Assembly: GCA_011799875.1 (NCBI GenBank)
Contig: CM022303.1
Span: 69,190,870 to 69,254,869 of the forward strand
DNA from: Thinopyrum elongatum
Lineage: Eukaryota; Streptophyta; Magnoliopsida; Poales; Poaceae
Direction: 5' to 3'
Length of the DNA: 64,000 nt
Shown here in pieces: positions 44,509-56,400 of this stretch. How positions within the stretch are numbered: the first letter of the stretch is position 1; every line of letters begins with the position of its first letter. Under the pieces are notes generated by a model. That model was not told where the DNA came from, ran no database searches, and saw only the letters and a list, made by a program, of their open reading frames with translations. The translations under genes were made by a program, and so were the position numbers.

Positions 44509-45450
44509 AATCCTGATAAACCTTGGATTGCAGTAGAGATTAATCAATCCAGCAGAAGCCGTTATCATCCATACAACCTTGTAGCTAGCCAATGAGAGGC
44601 GTATGGAGAACCTCCTTACATGATTTAGTTAGCCACTAACTCTTGTTTCTTAACTTTGCATCCTTGTTATTTCATACCATTATATCACATCTTTATTAAA
44701 ATCTCTTGTGTGAACAGTTTGGTTGTTGGTTAATTCTGTATGCTGAACAAGAAATGCTTATTACTGGATATGTCTTCAGATCTGGGACTTTCTGATATCG
44801 CTCCATCATGCATGTATGTGTGTTCCTTGCTTTGCATCTAGTCTTCATTTAGTTTTATTCTTTGTCGTTGTGACCTATTTCTCTTTAATGGAACACTGCG
44901 GAATGCAATCTCTACTAATAGATAACAACATGGATGGATAACAACCTCATCAGGCACACACGACTTGAGTTGAATTTGTTTATTGTGCTAAATGAATAGA
45001 AATTGTAGTTCCACATTGTTGTGTTTCATTATTTTGCTACTAGGAGAGAGTACACACATTATTGTAGTGATATGGTAACGTAATTGTGCAACACTATTTT
45101 CTAGCCAATAGTTTCTCACAACTTCTGCCTAAGAAATGATACAATCATTTTCATGTTTTTTTAGGAAACATTTACAAGTATTTTCATGTCTTCCCGAGTT
45201 GAGAATATTCATCTTTTGCAACAATGTTTTGTAGTCGCGAGTCTCACATGAATTTAGTGTGCAATGGCATCTCAGGTTGCAGGCTGGCAGCTCACTCCTT
45301 GAGCCACCTACCCACCACCCTCCAGGCACAGCCGTGGTAGGATTATATTGGATGGAAAAGTGTATATGAAAAGAACATTGTGTTGCGTCGCTTCCCAAGG
45401 TTCCATATATATAGCAGGGAGATGATAATAGTACACAGTGTGGACTTTGT
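44509..45450 (+). pseudogene. Second, truncated copy of the F-box gene 3' end
   Basis: 44510-44560 encodes D-K-P-W-I-A-V-E-I-N-Q-S, matching DEPWIAVEVGQS of the F-box pseudogene (31163-31198). The flank to about 45450 follows 31310-32165 (GTGTGAACAGTTTGGTTG; GGTTCCATATAT). Only the last coding residues remain, and the copy starts shortly after the right end of CACTA-C. Confidence 0.6.
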
Positions 45451-45801
45451 CTCGCTTGTTGGGACCCTTGAGAGCGGCGGTAGAGTAAGATCCTGAGATC
45501 ATTGGCTTGCAGGGGCTTCGAGTTCGATTCATAGAGGTGTGCCTCGACGAGTTGCAATGAAAGAGCATGCGGCCTGGAGGAGACTATGCAACCTAGGATA
45601 GCAGTGGGGCTAGACGCAACATTCTTGTTGACATGGATGGTAGCAAAAGTGATTTTGTGAAAATAATTTGGCTTGAAGGATGAGTGTAAGGTTTTGAACA
45701 TGGGAGGCATCGTCATGTGTAATAATCATAGAATGGTCGACATACTGAAAGACATGGCAGGGCAGAGAATCATCAACCGGGTGGACTGCTGGGAGACGAT
45801 A

Positions 45802-46053
45802 CTCCTTCCCGTCCTTTTTACTCTGCGTATTAGATTTTTGTCAAGTCAAACTGTACAAAGTTTGACCAAATTTATATTAAAAAATATCAACATATACAAT
45901 ATAAAATATATATACTATGAAACTACATTTCACAACGAATCTAACAATATATATTTGACATTGTGATGTTTATATTTTTTTCTATAAGTTTGGTCAAAGT
46001 AGAGATACTTTGACTTCAGACAAATATATGCCGACTTAAAAGGACCGGAAGAG
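45802..46053. mobile_element. Stowaway-type MITE, about 250 bp
   Basis: It begins CTCCTTCCCGTCCTTTTTAC after TA and ends AAAAGGACCGGAAGAG before TA, giving terminal inverted repeats and TA target duplications. The interior has the TTTGACCAAA / TTTGGTCAAAGT complementarity common in Stowaway elements. Confidence 0.75.
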
Positions 46054-46100
46054 TACTATTTTATCATGTACTTTTGTTCTGCATCTTCTCCTCAGATGTT

Positions 46101-46635
46101 CTGACCTGTGGATGAAACTATTTCACAAAATGAACTGCGTTTGAAAAAATTTCACCCGACTGACCCTTTTGTGTAGCGCCTAACAGCTAGGCGTCACACT
46201 ACACTGTGCAGCGCCTGATTGACAGGCGCTACATGCCTGGCCATCATCGCACCCCAGACTACCTGAAAAATGTTAAGTCAGTGTGCAACGCCTGACTGAC
46301 AGGCGCTACACGCCTGGCCATCGTCGCACCCCGGGCTGCCTGAAAAATGCTAAGTCAGTGTGCAACGCCTGAGAGCTAGGCGCTACACTGTATGCACTAT
46401 ACAGTGATAGTGCAGCCACTAATGCAACGGCGCCTAGCTCTCAGGTGTTACATACTTACTTAGCATTTGCCAGGCAGCCTCGCGTGCGATGTTGGCTAGG
46501 CGTGTAGCACCTGAGAGTCAGGCGTTGTACAGTGTAGTGTGGCGCCTAGCTGTCGGGTGCTACACAAAAGTGTCAGCTGGGTGAATTTTTTTCAAACACA
46601 GTTCATTTTATGAAATACTTTCGTCCACAGGTCAG
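46101..46635. repeat. 535-bp foldback (long inverted repeat) element
   Basis: CTGACCTGTGGATGAAAC at 46101 is matched by its complement ending at 46635. The arms of at least 145 bp are about 88% complementary by eye and continue toward the centre through GCGCCT..AGGCGC palindromes. Copies of a CAACGCCTGACTGACAGGCG unit repeat inside. No ORF. A MITE or foldback element of unknown family. Confidence 0.75.
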
Positions 46636-47074
46636 ATTTGTCATTTTCGGCCAGATGTATCATGTGTCTCCCTTTATTTCTTTGAGCCCCTTCGGAAAAA
46701 CTCTTTCGGTATTCAAAATTGGAAGGAACTTTTGGAAGCGGCGATTTGGTGCCCGAGCGCAGATGCACCCGATATCCTCGTCCTACGATCCAGTCTTGGG
46801 ATGTGAATAAATTAGTCTGCCACGCCTGGCGCGAGTCCGCAGAAAAGGGGTGTACTGGATAACAGAGCCCTGGTGGCACTGGTGCGGTTAATGCACCAGC
46901 CCTGCCATGGGTTTTGAAACGTTTTCCTTAAAAAAAATGGGTGTACTGCGGAATACGGTAGAGAACAGTGCGATGGTCGTGGGGCCAGAACGTACTATTG
47001 CGACGGAGGGCGCGCGCGGCCATCCTGGTCCGTGGACCAGAACGTTGACTGATTTCCCGATCCAAGGATCAGAT
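46636..47074. other. Intergenic between foldback and LINE
   Basis: No gene was found. The sequence 46975-47090 appears to be the original upstream flank of the FAR1-related gene, now separated from it by the LINE. Confidence 0.4.
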
Positions 47075-47090
47075 AAAGGAGGACAGGACG
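47075..47090. repeat. LINE target-site duplication, left (AAAGGAGGACAGGACG)
   Basis: This 16-bp sequence occurs at 47075-47090 and again at 51520-51535, exactly bounding the LINE. Confidence 0.92.
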
Positions 47091-47125
47091 GTTTTTTTTT
47101 TTTTGACAACTTAAAACTGTATTTC

Positions 47126-47464
47126 TCATATGATGGACAAATCATTTACAATAATATGAGAAATAAAGTCTGGGATAGACCATTCCCAAAATTCAGAAGA
47201 TCTAGTATCAAAGGAATATTTTGCTATCTTATCTGCTACTCCATTAGCCTCACGAAAACAATGAGTACATTCAGTTTTAGCAAGTTCTGATGCTAGTTGT
47301 CTGCATTCCATTACTATAGCAACATCAGGTCCAAAGTGGTCATCCCCTTGACTGAACATATCAACTGCAGTAGTGCTGTCCGACTCAAGTACCACAGATC
47401 TGCAGCCGATATTAAGTGCCAGTAGTATGCCATTCCGAACTGCCTGAATCTCTGCAGAGACCAT
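47126..47464 (-). pseudogene. LINE ORF2: RNase H domain (RVT_3 type)
   Basis: Encodes A-E-I-Q-A-V-R-N-G-I-L-L-A, then V-V-L-E-S-D-S-T-T-A-V-D and REANGVADKIAKYS. E (AE.xA), D (ESDS) and N/D (REANGVAD) are the conserved positions of the plant LINE RNase H. Frame-broken from the preceding part. The stop is followed by the A-tail. Confidence 0.8.
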
Positions 47465-47666
47465 GCTACCAACATGAGGGATGAACCAGCTTGCTGCAGC
47501 AATAAAATCATCGTTTTCATCTCTAGCAACAGCTCCTGAAGCGCCCGACAGGTTCTCTGAACAGAAAGATGCATCAACGTTTATTTTTACACTACCTACT
47601 GCTGGTTTCTTCCATATCTGTTCCCGTTTGCGAACTACATACTTCTATGATGATGCCCGGGTAAAA

Positions 47667-48063
47667 TTAGTGCAAAGAACTTTGATCGATGTCGCTGTAC
47701 GCTCTGGGGATTGTATATTTATACCTCTGACAAATTGGCACCGCTGCCACCACGATCAGCTCTGCCTTCGGGAGCTCGGCCACAACACCTTGTAACTTAC
47801 TCAAGATCTCCAAGGTTACAGAACCTGAACGATCTTCACATACAGCTCGAGAGATAACATCATTCAAACCAAGCTCTGACCAAATATCCATAGCCCGAGG
47901 ACACGTAAAAAGACAATGTTGGATATCTTCCATACCTATTCGGCATTGTGGGCATTGGGCACTTACTGGAATATGTTGACCAGCTAGGGTACCAAAACAA
48001 GGGAGAACTCCTTTCAAGGATTTCCAAGCAAAATGCTGCCCCATATGGTCTTCCAGATATCAT
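47667..48063 (-). pseudogene. LINE ORF2: zf-RVT-like linker
   Basis: F-A-W-K-S-L-K-G-V-L-P...C-P-Q-C-R-I-G-M-E-D-I-Q-H-C-L-F-T-C-P is the Cys/His-bearing segment found between reverse transcriptase and RNase H in plant LINEs. An overlapping ORF in another frame shows a frameshift near 48050. Confidence 0.75.
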
Positions 48064-48604
48064 TCAGTTGAGATCCACTCTGTCCTTCACCCCACTGGCA
48101 ATGTCTCCCAAACTGGTGTTTGAATTCAGTGTGGTAGGCTGACTTAACCAAAAAGGTGCCAGAACGTGTACCATTCCAAGCCACAGAATCATCAACCAAC
48201 TCAACCCGTAGGGGTATTTGTAGTATCCTGTTTACATCCACAATAGAGAAGACAGAATGAACGAGTTCTTCATCCCACATACCCGAATGTGGGTCTATTA
48301 GCTTCTCCACTTTTCTCAGCATAGTCCCTCCTCTGGGAGTTATCACCTTCCTGGATTCACTAGATGGTACCCAAGGATCTTGCTAGATATCAATTCTCGA
48401 GCCAGCTCCAACTCGCCATATACATCCCCTTTTAAACATTTGGATCCCAGCAACTATACTTTGCCATGTAAATGATGAGCCCTTCTTAGGACCCGCACAT
48501 AGAATGTCACATTCTGGATAATACTTTGCTTTCAGAACACGTGCACATAAAAGATTTTGGGTTTTGGAGCAGCCGCCAACACTGTTTTGCTAGTAAAGCA
48601 AGGT

Positions 48605-50164
48605 TTAAATTGTGTAGGTCCCGAAACCCCATGCCCCCTTCCTCTTCGGGATGCACATCTTCCACCATGCAAACCAGTGCATTTTCCTTTTCTCTTCATT
48701 ATCTCCCCACCAGAAGCCTGCCATCTCATCATAAATGGATTTACATATACCTTTTGGTAGCTTAAACACAGACATAGCATAAGAAGGAATTGCCTGTACA
48801 ACAGACTTCAATAAAATCTCATTCCCTTGAGTAGAAAGGATCTTCTCTTTCCACCCTTTCAACCTCTGGCAAATTCTATCAATGAGATGATGAAAGCAGA
48901 CACTACGGTCCACACCAACCATAGTGGGCAATCCCAAATATTTGTCAGAAAGAGCTTCTTTTAGAATATCAAGTTCCCTGCAAATTTCTTCTGTAACATG
49001 AACGTGGGTATTTGGACTGAAGAAAACACTTGATTTAGCAGTGCTAACCTGCTGGCCAGAACTGCTACAATATAAGCCAAAAATCCTCGTCAAAGTTTGT
49101 GCATTATGTGTATTAGCCCTCATCAAGATTAAGGAATCATCAACAAATAGGAGATGGGAGATAGATGGTGCATTTCTACACACCAAGATACCTTCAATTC
49201 CCCCAATCTCTTCTTCATGGGCTAGTAAGCAAGATAAACCTTCAGAGCACAACAGAAAAAGGTAAGGGGACAAGGGGTCACCTTGTCTTCAGCCCCTGGT
49301 AGGCAAGAATTCTTCAGTCTCTGTATCGTTGAATCTCACTCTATAGCTTACTGAGGACACACATTCCATGATCAGATCCACCCACTGGGAGTGGAACCCC
49401 AATTTCAGCATCATCTGTTTAAGGAATCCCCATTCTACTCTATCATAAGCCTTTAACATATCAAGTTTTACTGCACAATACCCATTGGAACCATGAGTTT
49501 TCTTCTTTATTGCATGAAAACACTCATAGGCTACCAAAACATTATCCGTAATAAGTCGTCCCGGAACAAAAGCACTTTGTGTTGGAGAAATGACTTAAGG
49601 TAATATTTTTTTCACTCTACTTGCCAACATCTTAGAGATAATTTTATAAACCACCTTGCATAGGCTAATAGGCCTGTATTGAGTGATTACCTCCGGATTC
49701 TCCACCTTTGGGATTAGGACTATATTTGTTTGGTTCCAACCGTTTGGGATCTTCTAATTGTTGATCGCTGCAAGCACTTCATTAGTCAGTTCCTCACCAA
49801 GTATGTGCCAAAATCTCTTGAAGAAAACTGCATGAAGGCCGTCCGGGCCAGGGGCCTTCATGTCTCCAATTTGAAATAGTGCTTTCCGCACGTCCTCCCT
49901 TGAGAACGGGGCCATTAAGAATCTGTTCATCTCCGAAGTGTTCCTAGGTTTTACAGCCTGTAAAACCTCCTGCTCGATAACACCTGATTCAGATTTGAAC
50001 AAGTTACCGAAATAATCAAGTATGAGAGGGCTGAGGTTATCATTCCCCTCAACCCATCCGTCATTATTATTTCTCAGTTTTTTGATTAAGTTCCTACGTC
50101 TCCTAGCTGACACGAACTGATTGTAATACTTAGTATTACGGTCGCCTCGGTGGAGCCAACTCAC
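48605..50164 (-). pseudogene. LINE ORF2: reverse transcriptase domain
   Basis: In order on the minus strand: M-S-W-L-H-R-G-D-R-N-T-K-Y-Y, M-K-A-P-G-P-D-G, motif A V-K-L-D-M-L-K-A-Y-D-R-V-E-W, R-Q-G-D-P-L-S-P-Y-L-F, and motif C L-L-F-V-D-D-S-L-I-L (F-V-D-D for F-A-D-D). The catalytic Asp residues are kept. In-frame stops lie after LAAINN (about 49754), in the LP-stop-VISPTQ region and before RQGDPLSP (about 49289). Confidence 0.9.
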
Positions 50165-50182
50165 ACGCCCCCGTTGAGACCA

Positions 50183-51202
50183 TTAAATTTCATCTTGATC
50201 AAGCAAGTTCTCAATGAGCACTGAAAGTTCTTTCTGCTTCTTCTTAACCTCCTCATTATAGGGTGCTCGCATCAGTGCTTCCAAGTCTCTATGAGATTTT
50301 TTCAGTCGGGTTCTAGGTCCCTTTAAGAACTGACGGTCCCAAGCATGCATGTCCTTATGGACAGAATCAAGTTTTTGTTTGACCAAGGGGCATAAACCTT
50401 GAGTTACCGCTTTGAGCCAAGCTGATTTCACAATCTCTTCGACTGTTTCCTCCGCCAACCATCTTGCTTCGAATTTACGCTCAAACTTCGGTTTGCTAGG
50501 AGCCACACCCGACAAGTATTCAGTATCCAGACAAATTGGACGATGGTCAGACTTTCCCATGTCCAAGTTACTGAGCCCCGCCAAAGGATGCAGGTTCATC
50601 CATTCAGAATTTGTAACGGCCTGGTCGAGCCGCTCCTTTAGCCCGCCTCGGAACCAGGTAAACATATCACCTGTAAATCCGATATCCTCCAAAGAACAAT
50701 ATGACAATGCATCTTGAAACGCCTGTAGGCGAGCCTGCTGTCGAGGGGCTCCTCCCTCCTTCTCTGAGGAGTACAAAATCTCGTTAAAGTCCCCTATAAT
50801 CGCCCAAGGAAGATTTGATTGGTCGTGAAGATCTCTCAACAACTGATATGTTCGATCTTTGAAGTCCCATCTAGGCTCCCCATAGATACCAGTTAGTCTC
50901 CATGTATCACCATTCTGTTCTTGTACAGTAACATCAATGAAGTCGAGGGTGGTAGCCCAGAAGTAGATCCTAACCTCCTTCTTCCAGACTAGAACGAGTC
51001 CACCCCTTCTTCCATCAGAACTTGGTGCAACAATCATCGCATCCATCCCTAGTTTCCTTTTCAGAATTTCTGCCTTATCATCATCCAATTGCATTTCAGA
51101 CAGAAAGAACGCATCTGGTCGGTGTTGTCGTTGGATCTCCAACAGCGAGTGAACTGTCGGGGCACCGAGGAGTCCCCGACAGTTCCAACTTATAAGTTTC
51201 AT
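50183..51202 (-). pseudogene. LINE ORF2: AP-like endonuclease domain
   Basis: 339 codons starting M-K-L-I-S-W-N-C-R-G-L, the N-terminal motif of the exonuclease-endonuclease-phosphatase fold, then FFLSEMQ (catalytic Glu), IIGDFNEI (Asp/Asn) and G-K-S-D-H-R-P-I (catalytic Asp-His). It nicks target DNA to prime reverse transcription. A TAA stop at 50183-50185 separates it from the in-frame RT region, so the original ORF2 was continuous. Confidence 0.88.
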
Positions 51203-51519
51203 GGCTATTGGCGATTCTCCGCGAGATCAGCACATCAGCACATCGAGTCGCGCATAGGCTGGATCATACCTTCACTCAGAAAAGCATCCAGAGCCGTGCA
51301 TGCATGATACGATGGATCAAAAGAATTGGATGCCTCCGGCGCCGTCCAGCAGAGAATGAGAAACCAGCGACAGCACCTCCGGCGCCGTCCTGGAAAAAAG
51401 AGACCGGCGCACGCGCCGCCGCCACGGAGGCGGCCGGCGGCGGGGCGGCTAAACCCTAGTCGTCTTGGGTATGACCTCCAACAAAAACGTCACGTGCAAC
51501 GCTTTTCTTTATTTGCGAC

Positions 51520-51535
51520 AAAGGAGGACAGGACG
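51520..51535. repeat. LINE target-site duplication, right
   Basis: The second copy of AAAGGAGGACAGGACG at the 5' end of the LINE. It lies about 225 bp upstream of the FAR1-related start codon. Confidence 0.92.
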
Positions 51536-51759
51536 TTAGTGCAGACGCTGTGCCGTTTGTCGTACCTGGTTGTGGACCCACACGTGCTCGTGTGCCCAAA
51601 CCCCCGTCCCCCGCACGCCCCACCCACCGCCACCTCCAAGTCCATGTTAATTCTGGAAGACGCTCGGGCCTCCTCTCTTCCCCAGGACGAACGCCATTAT
51701 CGCCTTGCTTTGAGAGCCTGACGGTGGTGCAACCCTGCTATCCGGCGGGAGAGGAAACA

Positions 51760-53583
51760 ATGGATGAGGGTGGCCTAGAGTTTCTCCTCGTTGCAGTCGA
51801 CAGGTCAGTTCTCGCAGAGCTGGTGAGTTTGGATTAGTAAGGTTTGGGTGTGGGGTGGGGATTTTGCCTAGCAGAGTGCGTTTCCTGAATCCATTTTCCT
51901 TATTTTGTCCAGATTCCCGCTGCGGGAGGAATTTCCTGACAGCCTCGACCATTCAGATCCGGTTCCTCTGGTATTGTTGCCAGAAAACGAGGCCAACCAT
52001 ACAGAGCCGGAGGACTCAAACGCCAGGTCTGGGTGCGGTCAACAACTCGGCAGAGATGACATTTGCAGAGATCAATGTTGGGGGACGCCGGCGTGTGGAT
52101 GCATCTCCGATCTGGTCAGCGCAGTGTACGGACAGAGTGAACCCGGAGGCCTCCGGGTGGACAAAAAGGTCTGAATTTCCCCTTAAGAATTGCACTTTTT
52201 TGCATTTCAGCTGTAGAAATTTACAGCAGATAATGGATTTCCCTATGAGAGGAAAGTCGTAAAACATATTGTTGCATGAGTTCCTAAAAAGGATAAGTAG
52301 ATTCACTGTCAGAATGGCTGCCTTTGCACTATCAGAACTTGTTGAAACTATGTACTGAATATGGTTATACTGCATATGGACCATTTGTGTAACAAATTCA
52401 GATTAGGACTAGGAAGTGCACAACCAGACCGGACACCTTGTCCGTCACGGATGACTGCTCTGGAGCAATCGATTCGCAAATATGCAGAGGAGCCTACAAA
52501 AGAGTGTTATCCGACCGGCACTTGGTTTGACTTTTGATACGCTGGGAGATCGGCTTTGGAATTCGATATGGCAAGAGGAGACTGAATGCAGAGAAGACAA
52601 AGTGCATGGAGGAGATAGTATGCGATTGCTCGGTGAGAACAATGTTTTTTTAAAACAAATTTCACATAGTGGACAATTTATATGATTTGCCACAGTGATT
52701 ACTAAATGCTAGGGGGTGCTAACATTCTGTTTGTTTGATCACATGCAGGGGAAACCAGAGGCGCAAAATAGCAGATCATGTATGCACGAGTGTCTGGCGT
52801 TGATTAGGCTGTTGAGAGCAGCAGACAACAGCTGGTACATCACGGAGCATCGAGACAGCCACAACCATTCGATGTCATTGAAGATGGGTGAGAAGGTGCA
52901 CTGGCCGTCACACAAGCACATAGATGTGTACACGAAAGATTTGATAAAACAGCTGAGGGGAAATAATGTGAATCTGGGGAAGGTTTATAGCTAATTGGCA
53001 TAAAAAATTGATCGGTAACGAAGGTGCCCTTCACAAAGAGGACTCTTAGAAATATATGCAGCAAGATAAGCTGTGAACAAGCAGATGATGATGTCAGGAA
53101 GACCCGGGAGGTGTTTGCAAACATAGTTGCTGGTGATCCTGGATTCACATACAGAACTCCGGCTGACAATTCAAGCAAGGTGAAGAACCTGATGTGGGTG
53201 AACTGAAGCAACAGAATGCAGTATCGGTTCTTTGGGGACGTGGTCACATTCGACACGACATGCCATTTGGGCTATTTGTTGGGGTTAAAAACCATTTTCA
53301 AAGCATTATCCTAGCTAGCGTGTTGACGCGGGACGGACAAGTGGAAAGTTTCGAATGGGTATTCTCTGAGTCTGTGTGAATGATGGGAGGACCTGCCCTA
53401 AAACTATCCTAACAGGTAAGCAGTTTTGAAAATTTTGTTGCAAGTGTAATAATTGTGGAAAGATTTGTAGTAACATGGTAAATTATTTGAAATGAATGCT
53501 CCATTTTGATGGCAGATCAGAAGTTCAGAACAGAGCCATGGAGGTGGAAATCAGCAAAATTTATCCAGGGACCATACACAGGT
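51760..53583 (+). pseudogene. FAR1-related (FRS/FHY3-type) gene, 5' part
   Basis: FAR1/FRS proteins are transcription factors domesticated from MULE transposases. Exons with clean borders: 51760-51803 (MDEGGLEFLLVAVD), 51913-52168, 52402-52632 (FAR1 DNA-binding domain: WEIGFGIRYGKRRLN, C-M-E-E-I-V-C-D-C), 52749-53415 (W-Y-I-T-E-H-R-D-S-H-N-H; MULE core R-F-F-G-D-V-V-T-F-D-T-T, D-M-P-F-G-L-F-V-G-V) and 53516 onward (AMEVEISKIYPGTIHR). Defects include frameshifts near 52465 and 53400, small deletions near 52540 and 53255, and a stop at 52992. The gene is cut inside the MULE domain by CACTA-D and resumes at 61587. Confidence 0.82.
53581..53583. repeat. CACTA-D target-site duplication, left (GGT)
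   Basis: GGT at 53581-53583 pairs with GGT at 61587-61589. Removing one copy restores I-H-R-W-C-K-W-H-V across the joint. Confidence 0.9.
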
Positions 53584-53599
53584 CACTATCAGAATAACT

Positions 53600-54080
53600 G
53601 CGTACGCCGATGGCCGGATCTATGCCGACGGCCCCCGTCGGCATAGATGGATGTATCCCGACGGCCCAGGTCAAGCCGTCGGCATAGATAAGCCGTCGGC
53701 ATATATCAATCTATGCCGACGGCCGCCGTCGGCATAGATCGGCCGTCGGCATCGCAAACTATATGCCTGCGGCGGCCGGCGGCAAACAAGTGGGCCCGGC
53801 TACCCGGGCGGCGACGGTCGTTTGACGGCGTGAGGCCTACGCTGACGAGGGCTAATGGGGGCCGTCGGCATAGCCATGCTGACGTCATCGATCCGCGAGA
53901 CCTCCACGTCATTGATCCGAGCCCCTCGCCGGTCCATGGGGTGGCATAGGTACGCCGACGGCCTTGCCGTCGGCATAGGCCTGGCCCATGGCCTATGCCA
54001 CATCATCGATCCGCGAGGTATGCCACATCATCGATCCAGGGCACTGGCGGTCCGTGGTCATAGCTATGCCGACACGGAGG
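53600..54080. repeat. CACTA-D left subterminal repeats
   Basis: More than eight copies of CTATGCCGACGG or GCCGTCGGCATAG in both directions, several as adjacent inverted pairs able to form hairpins. The same motif fills 61195-61555. Confidence 0.85.
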
Positions 54081-54084
54081 GGTA

Positions 54085-56400
54085 GCTATGCCGCCAGGTG
54101 TTGCGGTGGCCCCTCCTACGCTTGTGGAAGCGTGGTGGCAGGCGCACGCACCCGACACGCGGCTCTGGGGTGTGCCCCCCCTCATGGGCGTCGCTGCCGT
54201 CGTGTCACGGAGGGGAAAACGGCCACATCGGGCCGACACGGAGGGAATCTTGGGGTGGGTTGGGCCGGGACCATGTTCGGGGGTGTAGCTATGGGCTGGG
54301 CTATGACAACCAGGTGAAAAGGTTCACCTGTCAAACCCCGTACGGCGGAAGTCAAAGGGCTAGATCCGCCGGTCGTCTGCGTCAGGGTTAGACGGGACGG
54401 GGTACCTGGGGGGTAGCATGTCGCCAGGTGTTCCGGTGGGCCCTCTAACCCCTACGCTTGTTGAAGCGTGGTGGCAGCCGCACGCACCTACCATCCAAGC
54501 AAGATTGACCACTACGGCCCCGAGAGTCCGAGTGTCGAAACATCGTGACGCGGGATCAGTTAAGTAGGGTCGCTTGGCTGGGGACTGACCAGCTCGGTAC
54601 TGGGGTGCTTCTGCCGATTTTTTTATCCCCCCCCGCCGCGACCTTCCGGTTTTTGCTTCTCTTCCCGTTTCGGTGTTTCCACAGGGTGGGTGGTTTTTTT
54701 CCTCTGTTATTTCTTCCCTTTGCGTTCCACGTCGGGCCGACACGGAGGAATCTTGGGTGGGTTGGGCCGGAACCATGTTCAGGGGTGTAGCTATGGCTGG
54801 ACTATATGACAACCAGGTGAAAAGGTCCACCGGTCAAACCCTTACGGCGGAAGTCAAAGGGCTTAGATCCGGCGGTTGTCTGTGTCAGGGTTTAGACGGG
54901 ACGGGGTACCAGCGGGGGTAGCAATGCCGCCATGTTTGTGGTGGGCCCTCCTACGCTTGTGGAAGCGTGGTGGCAGGCGCACGCACCCGGCATGCGGCTC
55001 CGGGGTGTGCCCTCCCTCATGGGAGTCGCTGTCGCCGTGTCACGGAGGGGGGAAACGGCATCGTCGGGCCGACACGGAGGGAATCTTGGGGTGGGTTGGG
55101 CCGGGACCGTGTTCGGGGGTATAGCTATAGGCTGGGCTATGACAACCAGGTGAAAAGGTCCACCGGTCAAACCCTGTACGGCGGAAGTCAAAGGGCTAGA
55201 TCCGGCGGTCGTCTGTGTCAGGGTTAGACGGGACGAGGTAACTGGGGGGGGTAGCAATTCCGCCAGGTGTTGCGGTGGGCCCTCCTACGCTTGTGGAAGC
55301 GTGGTGGCAGGCGCACGCACTAGGCATGCGGCTCCGGGGTGTGCCCCCCCTCATGGCATTGCTACCACGCCGTGTCACGGAGGGGGGGAACGCCACGTCG
55401 GGCCGCACACAGGGAATCTTTGGGTGGGTTGGGCCGGGACTGTTCGGGGGTTAGCTATGGGCTGGGCTATGACAACCACGTAAAAAGGTCCACCGGTCAA
55501 ACCCCATACGGCGAAAGTCAAAGGGCTAGATCCGGCGGTCTTCTGTGTTGGGATTAGACTGGACGGGGTACCTGGGGTGGTAGCAATGCCTCCAGGTGTT
55601 GCGGTGGGCCCTCCTACGCTTGTGGAAGTGTGGTGGCAGGCGCACGCACCCGGCACGCGGCTCCGGGGTGTGCCCCCCCCCCCCCCCCCCCCCCTCACGG
55701 GCGTCGCTGTCCAGCCGTGTGTCCGCGGAGGGGGAAACGGCCACGTCGGGCCGACACGGAGGGATTCTTCGGGTGGGTTGGGCCAAGACCGTGTTCGGGG
55801 GTGTAGCTATGGGCTGGGCTATGACAACCAGGTGAAAAGGTACACCGGTCAAACCCCGTACAGTGGAAGTCAAAGGGCTAGATCCGACGGTCTTCTGTGT
55901 CAGGGTTAGAAGGGACGGGGTACCTGGGGGGGTAGCAATGCCGCCAGGTGTTGCGGTGGGCCCTCCTACGCTTGTGGATTCGTGCTGGCAGGCGCACGCA
56001 CCCGGCACGCGGCTCCGGGGTGTGCCCCCTCTCACGGGCGTCGCTGCCGCTGTGTCACGAGGGGGGAAACAGCCACGTCGGGCCGACACGGAGGGATTCT
56101 TGGGGTGGGTTGGGCCGGGACCGTGTTTGGGGGTGTAGCTATGGGCTGGGCTATGACAACCAGGTGAAAAGGTCCACCGGTCAAACCCCGTATGGCGGAA
56201 GTCAAAGGGCTAGATCCGGCGGTCGTCTGTGTCAGGGTTAGACGGGACGGGGTTCCTGGGGGGTAGCAATGCCACCAGGTATTGCGGTGGGCCCTCCTAC
56301 ACTTGTGGATGCGTGCTGGCAGGCGCACGCACCCGGCACGCGGCTCCGGGGTGTGCCCCCCCTCACGGGCGTCGCTGCCGCCGTGTCACGGGCGTCGAAC
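54085..56400. repeat. 330-bp tandem array in CACTA-D, seven units
   Basis: Units carry GCCGCCAGGTGTTGCGGTGG at about 54093, 54420, 54926, 55259, 55588, 55941 and 56271. The spacing is about 330 bp except where the second unit holds an extra 175 bp (54490-54720) and the fifth has a C-run (55673-55694). Each unit also has GGGCTATGACAACCAGGTGA and GTCAAAGGGCTAGATCC. The many Pro/Ala/Gly-rich ORFs on both strands follow the repeat period and are not genes. Confidence 0.9.

Larger units (their letters stand above)
47091..51519 (-). mobile_element. Plant L1-type LINE, 4.4 kb
   Basis: A minus-strand non-LTR retrotransposon with 16-bp target duplications and a T13 run (47092-47104), the poly(A) tail of the minus strand. 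Domain order is endonuclease, reverse transcriptase, zf-RVT-like, RNase H. The endonuclease ORF starts only about 320 bp from the 5' end, so ORF1 (nucleic-acid-binding protein) is missing or reduced to a remnant. Several stops and frameshifts break ORF2. It separates the FAR1-related gene from its distal promoter. Confidence 0.92.

Noticed and set aside
45490..45545. A tRNA or SINE Pol III B-box (GAGTTCGATTC near 45510)
   Set aside because: The A-box region is weak, no cloverleaf can be drawn, and no A-tail or target duplication is evident.
54003..56328. Many 60-187-codon ORFs on both strands within CACTA-D
   Set aside because: All repeat with the 330-bp period and overlap on both strands. 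No domain and no codon signal.
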